This document shows positions 27,068-37,188 of a DNA stretch of 64,000 nt, in pieces. Both the position numbers and the translations under genes were made by a program. The stretch is taken from positions 1 through 64,000 of the forward strand of contig NZ_BSNQ01000002.1 of assembly GCF_030160075.1 (NCBI RefSeq), given 5' to 3'. Each line of letters opens with the position of its first letter. Within the stretch, counting starts at the first letter, position 1. The notes beneath the pieces were generated by a model, which worked only from the letters and a program-made list of their open reading frames with translations, was not told the DNA's origin and did not search any database. The DNA is from Dyella lipolytica (GTDB lineage: Bacteria; Pseudomonadota; Gammaproteobacteria; Xanthomonadales; Rhodanobacteraceae).

Positions 27068-28963
27068 ATGCGATTGCGCTGCGGTCTTCTTATCACAGTA
27101 TTGTTGGCCGCCCTTTTGCAGGGCTGTACGCTCACTCGCGCGCAGATTCGCCAAGCCGATGCCATCGTCGCTACCAGCGTCGATCGCCAAACCACGTGCG
27201 ACCGCGCCGACCACTGCGCCATTCCATCACCGCTACTCGATGCGGCGAACAAAGCATTGGCCGATTCCACATCGAGCGAGCCGCAGCACGTGGTCACCCT
27301 GCTCGACGACAGTGAAGCCGCGCTGGTCGCTCGCATCAACCTGATTCGCGCCGCACGCCAATCGATCGACGTACAAACGTATATCTGGGATGAGGACGAT
27401 ACCGGTCAACTGGTATTGAACGAGCTGATCGACGCCGCACGACGCGGCATTGACGTACGCATCCTTGCCGACCAACTGTTCTCATTCGAGGACCCGGCGT
27501 TGCTGGAGCGACTCGCGCGCGTCAGCCCCAACTTGCAGATACGCCTGTATAACCCGACTTTCCAGAATTCCCGTACACCGCCGCTGGAATTTGCAGCAGG
27601 CGTCCTCTGCTGTTTCATGAAGTTCAACCAGCGCATGCACAATAAACTGCTGCTGGTGGACGACAGTATCGGCATTACCGGCGGCCGTAATTACCAGAAC
27701 CGTTACTTCAACTGGGACAACGATTTCAATTACGTCGATCGCGACGTGATGGTCGGCGGCCCTGCTGCGCGCGACATGGCCAGCAGTTTCAAGCTGTTCT
27801 GGAATCATCGGCGCTCGGTGCCGCTCATCCGTCTGCGTGATGTCAATCGGCTGATTCGCCGCGATCCCGCACCGCCACCCTGGCCTGCGCCGCACTACAC
27901 CGATCCCGACCGGGTGGCCGATGCGCAAGCCGAAGCGGAGGATCCGGACTGGCTCGCCCAACATCTGGTCGATACCAGTCTGCATACCGGCAAGGTCGAA
28001 TTCTTCAGCGATCGACCGGCCAAAACCGACCAACCGACCAAGCGCGATGCGCAGGAATTCACCACGCACCTGATGCATTTGCTCAGCGGTGCGCAACACG
28101 AGGTGGTGATGCAAACGCCCTATCTGGTGATGAGCCGGCGTGCGCAAAAGATCTTCAAAAATCTGCGCCGACAAGTTCCGCCGCCACAGATCATTGTCTC
28201 CACCAATTCGCTGGCTTCCACCGATGCGTTCGCGGTGTATGCCGTGTCTTACAAGCGTCGCAAGATTTACCTCACCCGGTACGGTTTCGATATCTACGAA
28301 ATGAAGCCGCATGCCGAATTCGCCGACGACGCCTACTTGCAGGCCAATGTCGACGACGAAGATGGCGACGAAACAACGCCGGCAGTCCCGGGGATGGCAG
28401 GTGCCAAGCACAAACGCTTTCCGGGCACCGACCGCCGGCCAGGCCTGTTCGGCAGCAACGGCCGTCGCAATCGGCCCGCACCGCTGGTCAGCTCGGGACG
28501 CCGTTTTGGCTTGCACGCTAAATCGCTAGTCGTCGACGACAGCCTGGCCATGGTCGGCTCGCACAATTTCGATCCGCGCTCGGACCACTACAACACCGAA
28601 GCCGGCGTGATCATTTACGACCAGCGTTTCGCCAGCCAGCTGCGCGCTTCGATCATGCAGGCCACCGAGCCTCAGAATGCCTGGATCATCGCGCCACGCA
28701 AGCCGACTATTCCGGTGCTCGGCCAAATCAGTCAGGCCATCGGCGATCTCTCGGCAAAGCTTCCGCTGTTCGACATCTGGCCGTTTCGCTACGCCACCAG
28801 CTACGACATCAAACCTGGCTGCGGTCCGCTGCTGCCGACCGATCCGGATTTCAGCCGCTGCTACGCACCCGCCGGCGATTTCCCCGACGTCGATATATCA
28901 CCCAAGCTGCTCTACACGCGCCTGATCATTGCGTTCGGCGCAAGCGGGCAAAACGTTCTCTAG
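27068..28963 (+). CDS. phospholipase D / cardiolipin synthase-like lipoprotein
   Basis: A 631-residue PLD-superfamily protein. The N terminus is a lipoprotein signal with lipobox LLQGC (about 15-19). Two HKD motifs are intact: HNKLLLVDDSIGITGGRN near residue 196 and HAKSLVVDDSLAMVGSHN near residue 484, so it should be active. Family members transfer or hydrolyse phosphatidyl groups; an outer-membrane or periplasmic anchor suggests envelope lipid work. GTG 27062 is an alternative start. It converges on the thiolase gene with a 3-nt gap. Confidence 0.9.
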   Translation: MRLRCGLLITVLLAALLQGCTLTRAQIRQADAIVATSVDRQTTCDRADHCAIPSPLLDAANKALADSTSSEPQHVVTLLDDSEAALVARINLIRAARQSIDVQTYIWDEDDTGQLVLNELIDAARRGIDVRILADQLFSFEDPALLERLARVSPNLQIRLYNPTFQNSRTPPLEFAAGVLCCFMKFNQRMHNKLLLVDDSIGITGGRNYQNRYFNWDNDFNYVDRDVMVGGPAARDMASSFKLFWNHRRSVPLIRLRDVNRLIRRDPAPPPWPAPHYTDPDRVADAQAEAEDPDWLAQHLVDTSLHTGKVEFFSDRPAKTDQPTKRDAQEFTTHLMHLLSGAQHEVVMQTPYLVMSRRAQKIFKNLRRQVPPPQIIVSTNSLASTDAFAVYAVSYKRRKIYLTRYGFDIYEMKPHAEFADDAYLQANVDDEDGDETTPAVPGMAGAKHKRFPGTDRRPGLFGSNGRRNRPAPLVSSGRRFGLHAKSLVVDDSLAMVGSHNFDPRSDHYNTEAGVIIYDQRFASQLRASIMQATEPQNAWIIAPRKPTIPVLGQISQAIGDLSAKLPLFDIWPFRYATSYDIKPGCGPLLPTDPDFSRCYAPAGDFPDVDISPKLLYTRLIIAFGASGQNVL

Positions 28964-28966
28964 AAA

Positions 28967-30250
28967 TTATCTTTCGAGTATCGCCGTCACACCCATACCG
29001 CCGGCGGTACAGATGGAAATCAATCCGCGACCCGAACCTTTCTGTTCCAGCAACTTGGCCAGCGTGGCGACGATGCGCGCACCGGTGGCGGCAAACGGAT
29101 GCCCCACCGCCAGACTGGAACCGTGCACATTGAGCTTGGCCGGATCGATGCTGCCCAGCGGCGCATCGCGACCAAGCCGATTCTTGCAGTAATCGGCCGA
29201 TTCCCACGCACGCAGCGTGCATAGCACCTGCGCGGCAAAGGCTTCGTGGATTTCATAGAAATCGAAATCCTGCAGCGTTAAACCATGACGGGCGAGCATA
29301 CGCGGCACGGCCACCGTGGGCGCCATCAGCAAGCCTTCGCCATGCACAAAATCCACCGCGGCAACTTCGGCATCACGCACATAGGCCTGGATTTTCAGAC
29401 CGCGCTTGGCGGCCCACGCTTCGTTCGCCAGCAGCACTGCGGCGGCGCCATCGGACAAGCCCGTGGAATTGCCGGCAGTGAGCGTGCCTAGCCCGGATGT
29501 CTTGTCGAACGCCGGCTTCAATCCGGCCAGTTTTTCCATCGTGGTGTCGGGACGCAGGAAACCATCGCGCTTCAAACCGCGAAACGGCACAACCAGATCC
29601 TCGAAAAAGCCCCCGTCATAGGCCGCAGCCAGTTTGCGATGGCTTTCCAGCGCGAGACGATCTTGATCCTCACGCCCGACGTGCCACTCGCGTGCCATCT
29701 TTTCGCAGTGATCGCCCATCGACATGCCCGTGCGCGGTTCGGCCACGCCGGGGAACGACGGCTTCAGCTCGCTGAAGGCGAAGCCGCGCACCGCGGTTTT
29801 CAGTTTCTCCATCGGCGTCTTGGCGCGATTGACGGCCAGCAGACGCTTGCGCAGGCGCTGGCTGTAGACAATCGGCACATCGCTGGTGGTGTCCGAACCG
29901 CCGGCAATGCCGGCTTCGATCTGTCCGGCGGCGATCTTGTTGGCGATGATGATGGCGTTATCCAGCGAGGTGCCGCAGGCCCTCGCGGTGGTGATGCCCG
30001 GCGTAGTCGGCGCCAGACCGGAGCTGAGCAGCGCTTCACGGGCCAGATTCCACTCGGACGAGTGCTTGATCACCGCGCCCATCGCCACTTCGCCCAATTC
30101 CACGCCGTGCAAGCCGAAACGCTCGACCAACGCACCCAGCACCTTCACCGACATACCGAAGTTGCCCACGTCCGCATACGCCGTATTGTTGCGACAGAAC
30201 GGGATGCGCACACCGCCGATCACACCGACGCGCTGCTGCGTGTTTTCCAT
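28967..30250 (-). CDS. acetyl-CoA C-acyltransferase (FadI-type thiolase)
   Basis: Thiolase of 427 residues, active in beta-oxidation or acetoacetyl-CoA metabolism. The acyl-enzyme cysteine lies in TTARACGTSLDNA, the catalytic His in VGHPFAATGARI and the second Cys in ICTAGGMGVTAIL. The opening VGVIGGVRIPFCRNNTAYA is the FadI-like form common in Xanthomonadales. The start at 30250 is an ATG; the open frame upstream begins with a TTG and adds unconserved residues. No fadJ partner is adjacent. Confidence 0.92.
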   Translation of the reverse strand: MENTQQRVGVIGGVRIPFCRNNTAYADVGNFGMSVKVLGALVERFGLHGVELGEVAMGAVIKHSSEWNLAREALLSSGLAPTTPGITTARACGTSLDNAIIIANKIAAGQIEAGIAGGSDTTSDVPIVYSQRLRKRLLAVNRAKTPMEKLKTAVRGFAFSELKPSFPGVAEPRTGMSMGDHCEKMAREWHVGREDQDRLALESHRKLAAAYDGGFFEDLVVPFRGLKRDGFLRPDTTMEKLAGLKPAFDKTSGLGTLTAGNSTGLSDGAAAVLLANEAWAAKRGLKIQAYVRDAEVAAVDFVHGEGLLMAPTVAVPRMLARHGLTLQDFDFYEIHEAFAAQVLCTLRAWESADYCKNRLGRDAPLGSIDPAKLNVHGSSLAVGHPFAATGARIVATLAKLLEQKGSGRGLISICTAGGMGVTAILER

Positions 30251-30375
30251 AGCCTGACTGTCCAAATACGCCTGATCCGGCAAGGCTAACCCGCTCGGCG
30301 CCTTGGCGAAAGCCCGAAACGGCGCCCAACGCGTGAATGTTAGAATTGCTGCTCTTTGTCATACGGAATACCCGC

Positions 30376-31518
30376 GTGGAAGCCGGCCCGCTGCAAGCCT
30401 TGCCCGCCGTTCTGGCGCTGGAACTGTCCCCGGGCGAGCATCCGCGACGCCTGAGTCTGGACCGCGATGAGGCCGCTGAGCTGGCTGCGCTGGTGGCGCT
30501 AGACCTGCACGCACTGGTACCTCAAGTGGAGCAAGCGCGGCTGGCGCTGGCCGGCGCGCTGTTCGATGCCGTCGAATTGCTGCGCCCCGGCTTTCCCGCG
30601 TGGTCCACGTTGGACGAACTCGCACGGCGCATTCCGCGCGGTCAGCTGGAGAACGTCGTCGCGTTCGGCAGCCACGAAGGCCGGATGCCGGCGCAACCGC
30701 TGGAACCGGATCCCTCTTACGCCGACGGCCCCATGCGTCTGCTGCCGTTGAGCCTGTTGGCCCCCGAGGCGCTGGCCAGCGAACTGTCCGAACGCCTGGA
30801 AGTGGAACTGGTCGGCCGCGGCGAAGCCGGCACGCGCACCGCCGACTGGTTGATGCGCACGTTCGGCATCCGGCTCGAGCACGTGCGTTATCTCAGTCGC
30901 AACGATCTGCTCGCACTGACCTGTGTGCAGTACGAACACGTCAATCTCGCCCCACTCTGGCAGCTGCTCGAAGCGGCCATGCTGACGCCCTATCGCGCCG
31001 AAACCACGCTCAGCGCGCGCGGCTTGGCGTTGCGCTACGCCGACGGCAAGGTGTGGGCACAATCGCCCACGCAGTGGCTGGCCACTCAAACCGGCGATAT
31101 CGCCGAGCGTCGCCATGCCTTCGCCGGCATCGTTTTCGAGTTGCGCCAATATGCCGCCCTCCTGCAGGCGCATGGCCTTTCGCTGCATCTCGATGTCCCG
31201 CCCGGCGGCCACGCGGAGCTGGGCAACGGCTGGCTCGGGGAAACGGTGGCCTCCGCCGACCCTGCCTACGATGCGCCCGCCCTTTTCGCCCACGAAGCTG
31301 CCGGACTCGGCGTCGTGGCGGTTACCGTCGCACAACGCGGTCCGGGCGGCCGCGCGCGGGCGCTGGCCCATACTTATCCGCTACAACCGGCGGCACTGGG
31401 CCCGCTGGTCACCTTGCTCGCCGATCGCTTCGGCACCGCCAGCGACCTGCATGCGCTCGGCAGCATCCAGCTGGACGAACATGGCCTACTCGGCGCACCC
31501 GCCACCGCCTTGCACTGA
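30376..31518 (+). CDS. conserved protein of unknown function
   Basis: A protein of about 380 residues, rich in Leu, Ala and Glu, with no signal peptide or membrane segment. I do not recognise a domain. The body is well-formed coding sequence with strong GC3 bias. The start is uncertain: GTG 30376 (protein MEAGPLQALP) has a weak GGA upstream, and the frame is open back to 30337. A -10-like TAGAAT (30341-30346) followed by GCTCTTTGTC lies just before. It diverges from the thiolase gene. Confidence 0.65.
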   Translation: MEAGPLQALPAVLALELSPGEHPRRLSLDRDEAAELAALVALDLHALVPQVEQARLALAGALFDAVELLRPGFPAWSTLDELARRIPRGQLENVVAFGSHEGRMPAQPLEPDPSYADGPMRLLPLSLLAPEALASELSERLEVELVGRGEAGTRTADWLMRTFGIRLEHVRYLSRNDLLALTCVQYEHVNLAPLWQLLEAAMLTPYRAETTLSARGLALRYADGKVWAQSPTQWLATQTGDIAERRHAFAGIVFELRQYAALLQAHGLSLHLDVPPGGHAELGNGWLGETVASADPAYDAPALFAHEAAGLGVVAVTVAQRGPGGRARALAHTYPLQPAALGPLVTLLADRFGTASDLHALGSIQLDEHGLLGAPATALH

Positions 31519-31620
31519 CCACTCGACGACCCTAGCGCACACGCGCATGGTGCAAACCGCACTCGGTCCGGCGCATGATGTGCGAACACGAGCCATGACC
31601 GATTGAGACGGCGAACCTCC

Positions 31621-34107
31621 ATGCCGAAGGTGACGCACCCCATCGAGGCCGATCCGACGCCCCTGCAACCGGGGCCGGACCTGCTTGCGCATGTCGTGCA
31701 GAGCGTCCCCGCGCTGATCACCTATATCGATCCGGACGAACGCTTCGTATTCGCCAACGAAGCGCATCGCCAATGGTTCGAGATCGATCCGCACAAGATC
31801 ATGGGCCGACCGGTCAGCGAGGTGATGGACCCGGAAAGTTACCTGCGCGCCCGCGCCGCGCTGTTGCAAGCATTGGGCGGTCACGCTTCCACTTACGAAG
31901 GCGAGCTGTTCAGCGGGCCGGCCCGTCGTTACGTCCACGGCAGCTTCACGCCCGACCTGGACGAACATGGCGCGCTGCGTGGGGTGCTCACCGTCTTTAC
32001 TGACATTACCGAACGCCATGCACTGGAAGAGCAACTGCGCGAGAGTGAGCAGCGCTTTTCGCAAGCATTCCAGCATGCGGCGGTCGGCATGGCACTGATT
32101 CTTCCCGACGGCCGCTACCAGCGCGTCAACGCCGCACTATGCGGCATGCTCGGCTACAGCGAAGCGGAGATGCGCGCGCTGACCTGGCAAGACGTCACCC
32201 ATCCCGATGACGTGGCCTTGAGCGAGGCGCTGGCCGCGCAGATCACCAACGGCAAGCGCGAGGCCTTCCAGACCGAGAAACGCTACATTCATCGCGATGG
32301 ACATGTCGTGCATGTGTTGCTCAGTGTGTCGCAAGTGCGCAGCGAATCCGGCCAACTGAATTATGTGGTGAGCCAGGTCCAGGACATCACCAAGCGCAAG
32401 CAATACGAAGAAGCGCTGTTCCGCGAGCGCCAACTCGCCGAAGTAACGTTGAACTCGATCGGCGACGCGGTCATCACCACCGACCTCGCCCTCAACGTCA
32501 CATCGCTCAACCCGATCGCCGAAGCCATGACCGGCTGGTCGAGCACCGACGCGAAAGGCAGCCCGCTGGATGACGTATTCCGCTTGCGCGATATCAACAA
32601 CCGGCAGCCCTTGGACAATCCATTACGGCAGGCCATGCGTCGCAACGCCAGCGTCGATTTCAGCGGCCGCGCGATCCTGCTTCACCGCAACGGCTTCGAA
32701 ACGCCGATCGAAAATTCAGCCGCACTGATCCACGATCATGCGGGCAACGTCACCGGCGGCGTACTCGTGTGCCACGACATCAGCGAGAATCGCACGCTGG
32801 CGCTGAAGCTGATCCAGCTCGCCCAACACGACACCCTCACCGGATTACCCAATCGCAGCCTGCTGAATGCGCGCATTGAACAGGCCACGGCGATGGCGAC
32901 GCAGCGACACCGCCAATGCGCATTGCTCTACCTGGATCTGGATCATTTCCGGCGCATCAACGACACCCTTGGCAACGGCGTCGGTGATCAGGTACTGCAA
33001 GCCGTCGCCCATCAGATTCGCGGCACATTGCGTGATAGCGAAGATCTGGCCTTCCGCTACACAGGTGACGAATTCGTGATACTGCTTCCGCGCGTGGACG
33101 ATGCGGACGAGGCCGCCAGTTTCGCCCAGAAACTGGTCGATGCTTGCGCGCAAACACGTATAACGACCCTGCCCCCGCTCGACATTCGGGTCAGCATCGG
33201 CATCAGCCTGTTTCCGCAGGATGCCATCGAACCAGATGCGCTAGTGCGCGCTGCCGATGCCGCGATGTACGAAGTGAAAACCCAGGGCCGCCACGGCTAC
33301 CGCTTCTACGCGCCGGAGATGAGCCAGCGCTCCGCCGCCAGCCAGCGCATCGAAGACGTGCTGCGCCACGCCTTGGCGCACGGCGAGCTTTCGCTGCTAT
33401 ACCAACCCAAGGTCGATGCCGTGCTCGGCCATATCGTGGGGGCGGAAGCACTGCTGCGCCTTCAGGTGGACGGCGAGGATCTGTTTGTACCGGACCAGTT
33501 CATCCCCGTGGCGGAAGACACCGGCTTGATTGTCTCGATCGGCAAGTGGGCATTACGCGAGGCCTGTCTTCAAGCGCGCATCTGGCAACGCGAAGGGTGG
33601 CCGATTCCGGTCTCGGTCAATGTCTCGCCGCTGCAATTTCAGTACGCAGGCTTCTACGAACGACTCGATGGCATCCTCAACGAAACCGGTCTCGATCCCA
33701 GCCTGCTTGAGCTGGAGCTGACCGAACGCACGATGATGTCCGGCGGTGACGGCACCATCCGCCTGCTCCGCCGCATTCGTCATCGCGGCGTGCGCCTGTC
33801 GCTGGACGATTTCGGCACCGGTTACAGCAGCCTTTCCTACCTCAAACACTTCCCGGTCGATGCGCTGAAGATCGACCGGGCCTTCGTGCGCGACATCACC
33901 CAGGATGCGGAGACCGCCGCGATCACCAGCGCCATCATCGCGATGGCGCGCAGTCTCAACAAAGACGTGATTGCCGAAGGGGTGGAGACCGAAGCGCAAA
34001 GTGCCTTTTTGCGCGAGGCAGGATGTTCGCAATTGCAAGGGTTCCTGTTCGGTGCACCCATGCCCGCTGAAATTCTTGAAAAGCGCCTTGCCGAGCAGCT
34101 TGTCTGA
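31621..34107 (+). CDS. PAS-PAS-PAS-GGDEF-EAL cyclic-di-GMP protein
   Basis: An 828-residue sensor/effector of c-di-GMP. Three PAS/PAC regions (about 15-135, 145-270, 275-400) precede a GGDEF domain (about 405-565) and an EAL domain (about 575-825). The GGDEF signature reads YTGDEF, so its first glycine is replaced and cyclase activity is doubtful. The EAL domain has EALLR, ELTERTMM, DDFGTGYSSLSYL, KIDR and EGVET, as in active phosphodiesterases. No membrane segment, so a cytosolic sensor. TTG 31603 is an alternative start. It converges on the acetyltransferase with a 4-nt gap. Confidence 0.93.
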   Translation: MPKVTHPIEADPTPLQPGPDLLAHVVQSVPALITYIDPDERFVFANEAHRQWFEIDPHKIMGRPVSEVMDPESYLRARAALLQALGGHASTYEGELFSGPARRYVHGSFTPDLDEHGALRGVLTVFTDITERHALEEQLRESEQRFSQAFQHAAVGMALILPDGRYQRVNAALCGMLGYSEAEMRALTWQDVTHPDDVALSEALAAQITNGKREAFQTEKRYIHRDGHVVHVLLSVSQVRSESGQLNYVVSQVQDITKRKQYEEALFRERQLAEVTLNSIGDAVITTDLALNVTSLNPIAEAMTGWSSTDAKGSPLDDVFRLRDINNRQPLDNPLRQAMRRNASVDFSGRAILLHRNGFETPIENSAALIHDHAGNVTGGVLVCHDISENRTLALKLIQLAQHDTLTGLPNRSLLNARIEQATAMATQRHRQCALLYLDLDHFRRINDTLGNGVGDQVLQAVAHQIRGTLRDSEDLAFRYTGDEFVILLPRVDDADEAASFAQKLVDACAQTRITTLPPLDIRVSIGISLFPQDAIEPDALVRAADAAMYEVKTQGRHGYRFYAPEMSQRSAASQRIEDVLRHALAHGELSLLYQPKVDAVLGHIVGAEALLRLQVDGEDLFVPDQFIPVAEDTGLIVSIGKWALREACLQARIWQREGWPIPVSVNVSPLQFQYAGFYERLDGILNETGLDPSLLELELTERTMMSGGDGTIRLLRRIRHRGVRLSLDDFGTGYSSLSYLKHFPVDALKIDRAFVRDITQDAETAAITSAIIAMARSLNKDVIAEGVETEAQSAFLREAGCSQLQGFLFGAPMPAEILEKRLAEQLV

Positions 34108-34111
34108 GCCG

Positions 34112-34564
34112 TCAGATCATTTGTTCGTACATCAGGTAATGGCACTCCGCCATGCCAAGCTCCCGATACGTACTCTGCGCGCGCCGATTCTCCGTTTCCA
34201 CATACAGTCGCAAACCTACCGCGCCCGCATCTGACGCGCGCCGCGCGACTTCGGCATGTAGCGCACGGAACACGCCGCCTCGACGCGCTTCCGGCACGAC
34301 GTAGACACTCTGGATCCACCAGAAATCGCCGTTGCGCCAGTCGCTCCATTCAAACGTCACCAACAGGCAACCCACTGCCTGGCCGTCACGCTCAGCCATC
34401 AAATAAAACCCGCGGCGCGGCTCGTCGAACACCGCCGTCACGCCACGCATCAACACTTGCGTGTCGAGCCGCTTCTGCTCGGTTTCCCACGCCATCGCTG
34501 CGTTCCATTCGACCAGCGCCGCGATGTCGCTGCGCTCGGTATGACGAATCTTCAATGTCGACAC
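34112..34564 (-). CDS. GNAT family N-acetyltransferase
   Basis: A 150-residue acetyltransferase. The acetyl-CoA-binding region VVPEARRGGVFRALHAEV (about 85-102) and the C-terminal NRRAQSTYRELGM are typical of GNAT folds. The GTG at 34564 is preceded by GAGGAG at 8 nt, which fixes the start (MSTLKIRHTERSD); longer frames lack a site. Substrate unknown. It lies 22 nt after ntrC on the same strand and may be its downstream operon partner. Confidence 0.83.
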   Translation of the reverse strand: MSTLKIRHTERSDIAALVEWNAAMAWETEQKRLDTQVLMRGVTAVFDEPRRGFYLMAERDGQAVGCLLVTFEWSDWRNGDFWWIQSVYVVPEARRGGVFRALHAEVARRASDAGAVGLRLYVETENRRAQSTYRELGMAECHYLMYEQMI

Positions 34565-34586
34565 CTTCAAAACTCCTCTCGGATCT

Positions 34587-35981
34587 TCATGACTTGCGCC
34601 GTGTGCGCGACGCACCCAGCTTTCGCGTCAGCGTGTTACGTCCAACGCCCAATGCAGTCGCCGCGTGTTGGCGATGACCGTCACTGGCGACCAGCGCCGC
34701 TTCGAGCAAGACACGATCGAGTGCCTCGCGTGCGCGCGTATGGATATCCGCCTCGCCGTGCGCAAGCGCCCGTTCGGCCCAGTCGCGCAATGCGTCCGTC
34801 CAGTCGCCGCGTGGCGCTTCCGCGGATTTTCCCAGATCGGCAGGCAAGATCTCCGTACCCGACGCAATGACCGCCAGACGCCTGCAAAGATTTTCCAGCT
34901 CGCGCACATTGCCGGGAAAATCACGTTGCGCGATCGACTTCAGCGCCGCTTTGGAGAAACGTTTGGGCGGAAGTTTCAACTCCTGCGCAGCGCTGGCGAG
35001 GAAGTGTTGCGCGAGCAAGGGAATATCGCTGCGCCGCTGCCTCAGCGGAGGTAATTCAATACGCACTACATCCAGTCGATGCTTGAGGTCGGCGCGGAAT
35101 TGCCCCGCGGTGACACGTGCGTCCAGATCCTGATGCGTAGCGGCGACGATGCGTACGTTGCAGCGAATAAGCTCGCGCCCACCGACACGATAGAACTCGC
35201 CACCCGCCAGCACGCGCAACAGCCGCGTCTGCAAGATCAGCGGCATATCGCCGATTTCATCGAGAAACAGCGTGCCGCCCTCGGCCTGCTCGAAGCGCCC
35301 CGCCACACGTCGCGTTGCGCCGGTAAATGCACCCGCTTCGTGACCGAACAATTCGCTTTCCAACAACTCACTAGGAATCGCCGCGGTATTGAGTGCCACG
35401 AACGGCTTACTGCGACGCGCGCTTTCCTCGTGCAACGCGCGCGCTACCAATTCCTTGCCTGTGCCGGTTTCACCGGTGACGAGCACATTCAGATCGCTGG
35501 CCGCGACACGACCGATCAATCGGAACACCTCGCGCATCGGCGCGCTTTCACCGAGCAATGCATGCGATGGCACGCTCGGCATCTCGGCGACTACGTCGGC
35601 ATGCGGCACATCGGCCAACGCACGCTGCACGGCTGCAAGCGCCTGATCCAGATCAAACGGCTTGGCGAGGTAATCCACTGCACCGGCGCGATACGCTGCC
35701 GCTGTGGTGGCGACATCGGTATACGCACTCATCACGATCACCGGCCCTATCTGCCTGGCGCGCAACTCGTCCAGCAGTGCCAGTCCGCTTTCGCCAGGCA
35801 TACGCACATCGGTAATCAGCAACGCCGGTGTGGCGTCACGCAGCGCGGCGCGTACGCTCTGCGCGTCGCCGAACTCGCGTACGGCGAGCCCTGCATCACG
35901 CAAAGCCTCAGCCAACACGAAGCGCACGCCGCGATCGTCGTCGACGATCCAGATGCCGGAAGTATCGGAGTGTTTAGCCAT
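34587..35981 (-). CDS. ntrC: nitrogen regulator NtrC, sigma-54-dependent response regulator
   Basis: Activates nitrogen-starvation genes with sigma-54. Domains in 464 residues: receiver (about 9-125) with phospho-acceptor D58 in [13 protein letters not shown]+ domain (about 145-370) with Walker A GETGTGKE, the sigma-54-contacting GAFTGA loop and Walker [11 protein letters not shown]; and a C-terminal Fis-type helix-turn-helix (about 420-460). The start overlaps the ntrB stop by 8 nt. All key residues are present. Confidence 0.95.
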   Translation of the reverse strand: MAKHSDTSGIWIVDDDRGVRFVLAEALRDAGLAVREFGDAQSVRAALRDATPALLITDVRMPGESGLALLDELRARQIGPVIVMSAYTDVATTAAAYRAGAVDYLAKPFDLDQALAAVQRALADVPHADVVAEMPSVPSHALLGESAPMREVFRLIGRVAASDLNVLVTGETGTGKELVARALHEESARRSKPFVALNTAAIPSELLESELFGHEAGAFTGATRRVAGRFEQAEGGTLFLDEIGDMPLILQTRLLRVLAGGEFYRVGGRELIRCNVRIVAATHQDLDARVTAGQFRADLKHRLDVVRIELPPLRQRRSDIPLLAQHFLASAAQELKLPPKRFSKAALKSIAQRDFPGNVRELENLCRRLAVIASGTEILPADLGKSAEAPRGDWTDALRDWAERALAHGEADIHTRAREALDRVLLEAALVASDGHRQHAATALGVGRNTLTRKLGASRTRRKS

Positions 35982-37014
35982 CGGAACGTCCAGCAGTCAC
36001 TGCCGCGCCGACGCGCGGCGGCAAGGGTAGGTAGAGAGAGAACATCGTTTCGCCCGGTCGGCTTACAAACCGCAATTCGCCGCCATGCTCGTAGGCGATT
36101 TCCCGAGACAAGGCCAAACCCAAACCCGTACCGTCAGCGCGCCCCGATACCAATGGCTCGAATAAGGTATCGCGCAAACTCGCGGGCACGCCCGGACCAT
36201 CGTCGATCACATCCAACCGCAACGCACTGCGAAACATACGGTCGCCCACACGCACGCCATGTTCGACGCGACTGCGTAAGATCAACGTTTGCGCACCCGC
36301 CTCGATCGCGTTGCGTGCAAGATTGAGCATCACTTGCTGCAGACGATCGGCATCGCCATGCACATCCGGCAAGCTCGGATCGTAGTCATGACGCAGACGC
36401 GGTGGCGACGGTTCGGCCTGGATCAACTCGCTCAAACGCTCGAGCAACTGATGCAGATTCACTTCACCCCAGCGCGGGGCGCCATCGTGATGCAGCAGAC
36501 GATTCGCCAAGGTGGCCAACCGATCCGCCTCTGCAATGACCAAACCCGCCAGCGCCTGCATATCCGCATCGTCCAGCCGGCGCTGCAGCAACTGCGCCGC
36601 CCCGCGCAAACCGGCCAGCGGGTTCTTCACCTCATGTGCAAAGCCACGCAGTGTCGCCGACAACGGCGACACGGTCGGCGACGACTCGGCCAAGGCATGC
36701 ACTTCCACCAACAAGCTGTTCTCATCCAGCGGCTGCAACGACACATCCACCCGCTGCCTGCCACCGTGCGCCCCCGACAAGGCCACGCCCCTGCATTGCA
36801 CCGAACGCTGCTCCACCAGACTGCGCGCTGCCTGCTCCGCCACTCCCGGATCCTGCAACAGCGCCGCTAGCGCCTGCCCCTGCGCATGCCGCAACCCCAG
36901 GCCCAGCAACTCCGCCAGCGCAGCATTGATCCACTGCACCCGCAAATGCCCGTCGACCACCGCCAATCCGGTCGCCATCTGCTCCGCCCAGCTTTGGAAC
37001 GACTGCTCGCTCAT
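35974..37014 (-). CDS. ntrB: nitrogen sensor histidine kinase NtrB
   Basis: Cytosolic kinase/phosphatase for NtrC, controlled in other bacteria by PII. It has 346 residues: PAS domain (about 5-110), HisKA with H127 in GFAHEVKNPLAG, and HATPase with DGPGVP and GTGLGLALSREI. The start at 37014 (MSEQSFQSWAE) matches known NtrB length; the frame is open to 37077 but that part contains the NtrC-like sites. It overlaps ntrC by 8 nt. glnA is not next to it. Confidence 0.93.
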   Translation of the reverse strand: MSEQSFQSWAEQMATGLAVVDGHLRVQWINAALAELLGLGLRHAQGQALAALLQDPGVAEQAARSLVEQRSVQCRGVALSGAHGGRQRVDVSLQPLDENSLLVEVHALAESSPTVSPLSATLRGFAHEVKNPLAGLRGAAQLLQRRLDDADMQALAGLVIAEADRLATLANRLLHHDGAPRWGEVNLHQLLERLSELIQAEPSPPRLRHDYDPSLPDVHGDADRLQQVMLNLARNAIEAGAQTLILRSRVEHGVRVGDRMFRSALRLDVIDDGPGVPASLRDTLFEPLVSGRADGTGLGLALSREIAYEHGGELRFVSRPGETMFSLYLPLPPRVGAAVTAGRSDG

Positions 37015-37048
37015 TGCACCATCATGGGCAATGCGCTCGTTTGGTGCA
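37015..37048 (-). promoter_or_regulatory. two tandem NtrC-like binding sites before ntrB
   Basis: Two adjacent 17-bp elements touch the ntrB start codon: TGCACCATCATGGGCAA (37015-37031) and TGCGCTCGTTTGGTGCA (37032-37048). The known NtrC consensus is TGCACCA-N3-TGGTGCA. The first has a perfect left half, the second a perfect right half and 11 of 14 matches overall. Their place suggests autoregulation, as at the E. coli glnL promoter. Confidence 0.5.
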
Positions 37049-37188
37049 AATGGGACGTGATGAGACTCGCGCGTCAAATCACTTGGGTGGGCAGAACACC
37101 AAAGTTTGTATGTGTCTATGAGCCAGCATTGCAGCCAAGTGCGGATTTTCTGAAGGCAAAGCTTGCCGAAACAATGAGCTCCAACTCG

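Noticed and set aside
30376-31518. Assigning a function to the conserved protein at 30.4 kb
   Set aside because: No domain or motif could be recognised, so it is left as unknown.
37022-37041. Reading TGCACCA and TGGTGCA as one NtrC site with a 20-nt gap
   Set aside because: NtrC half-sites are separated by 3-4 nt. Two adjacent 17-bp sites explain the sequence better.
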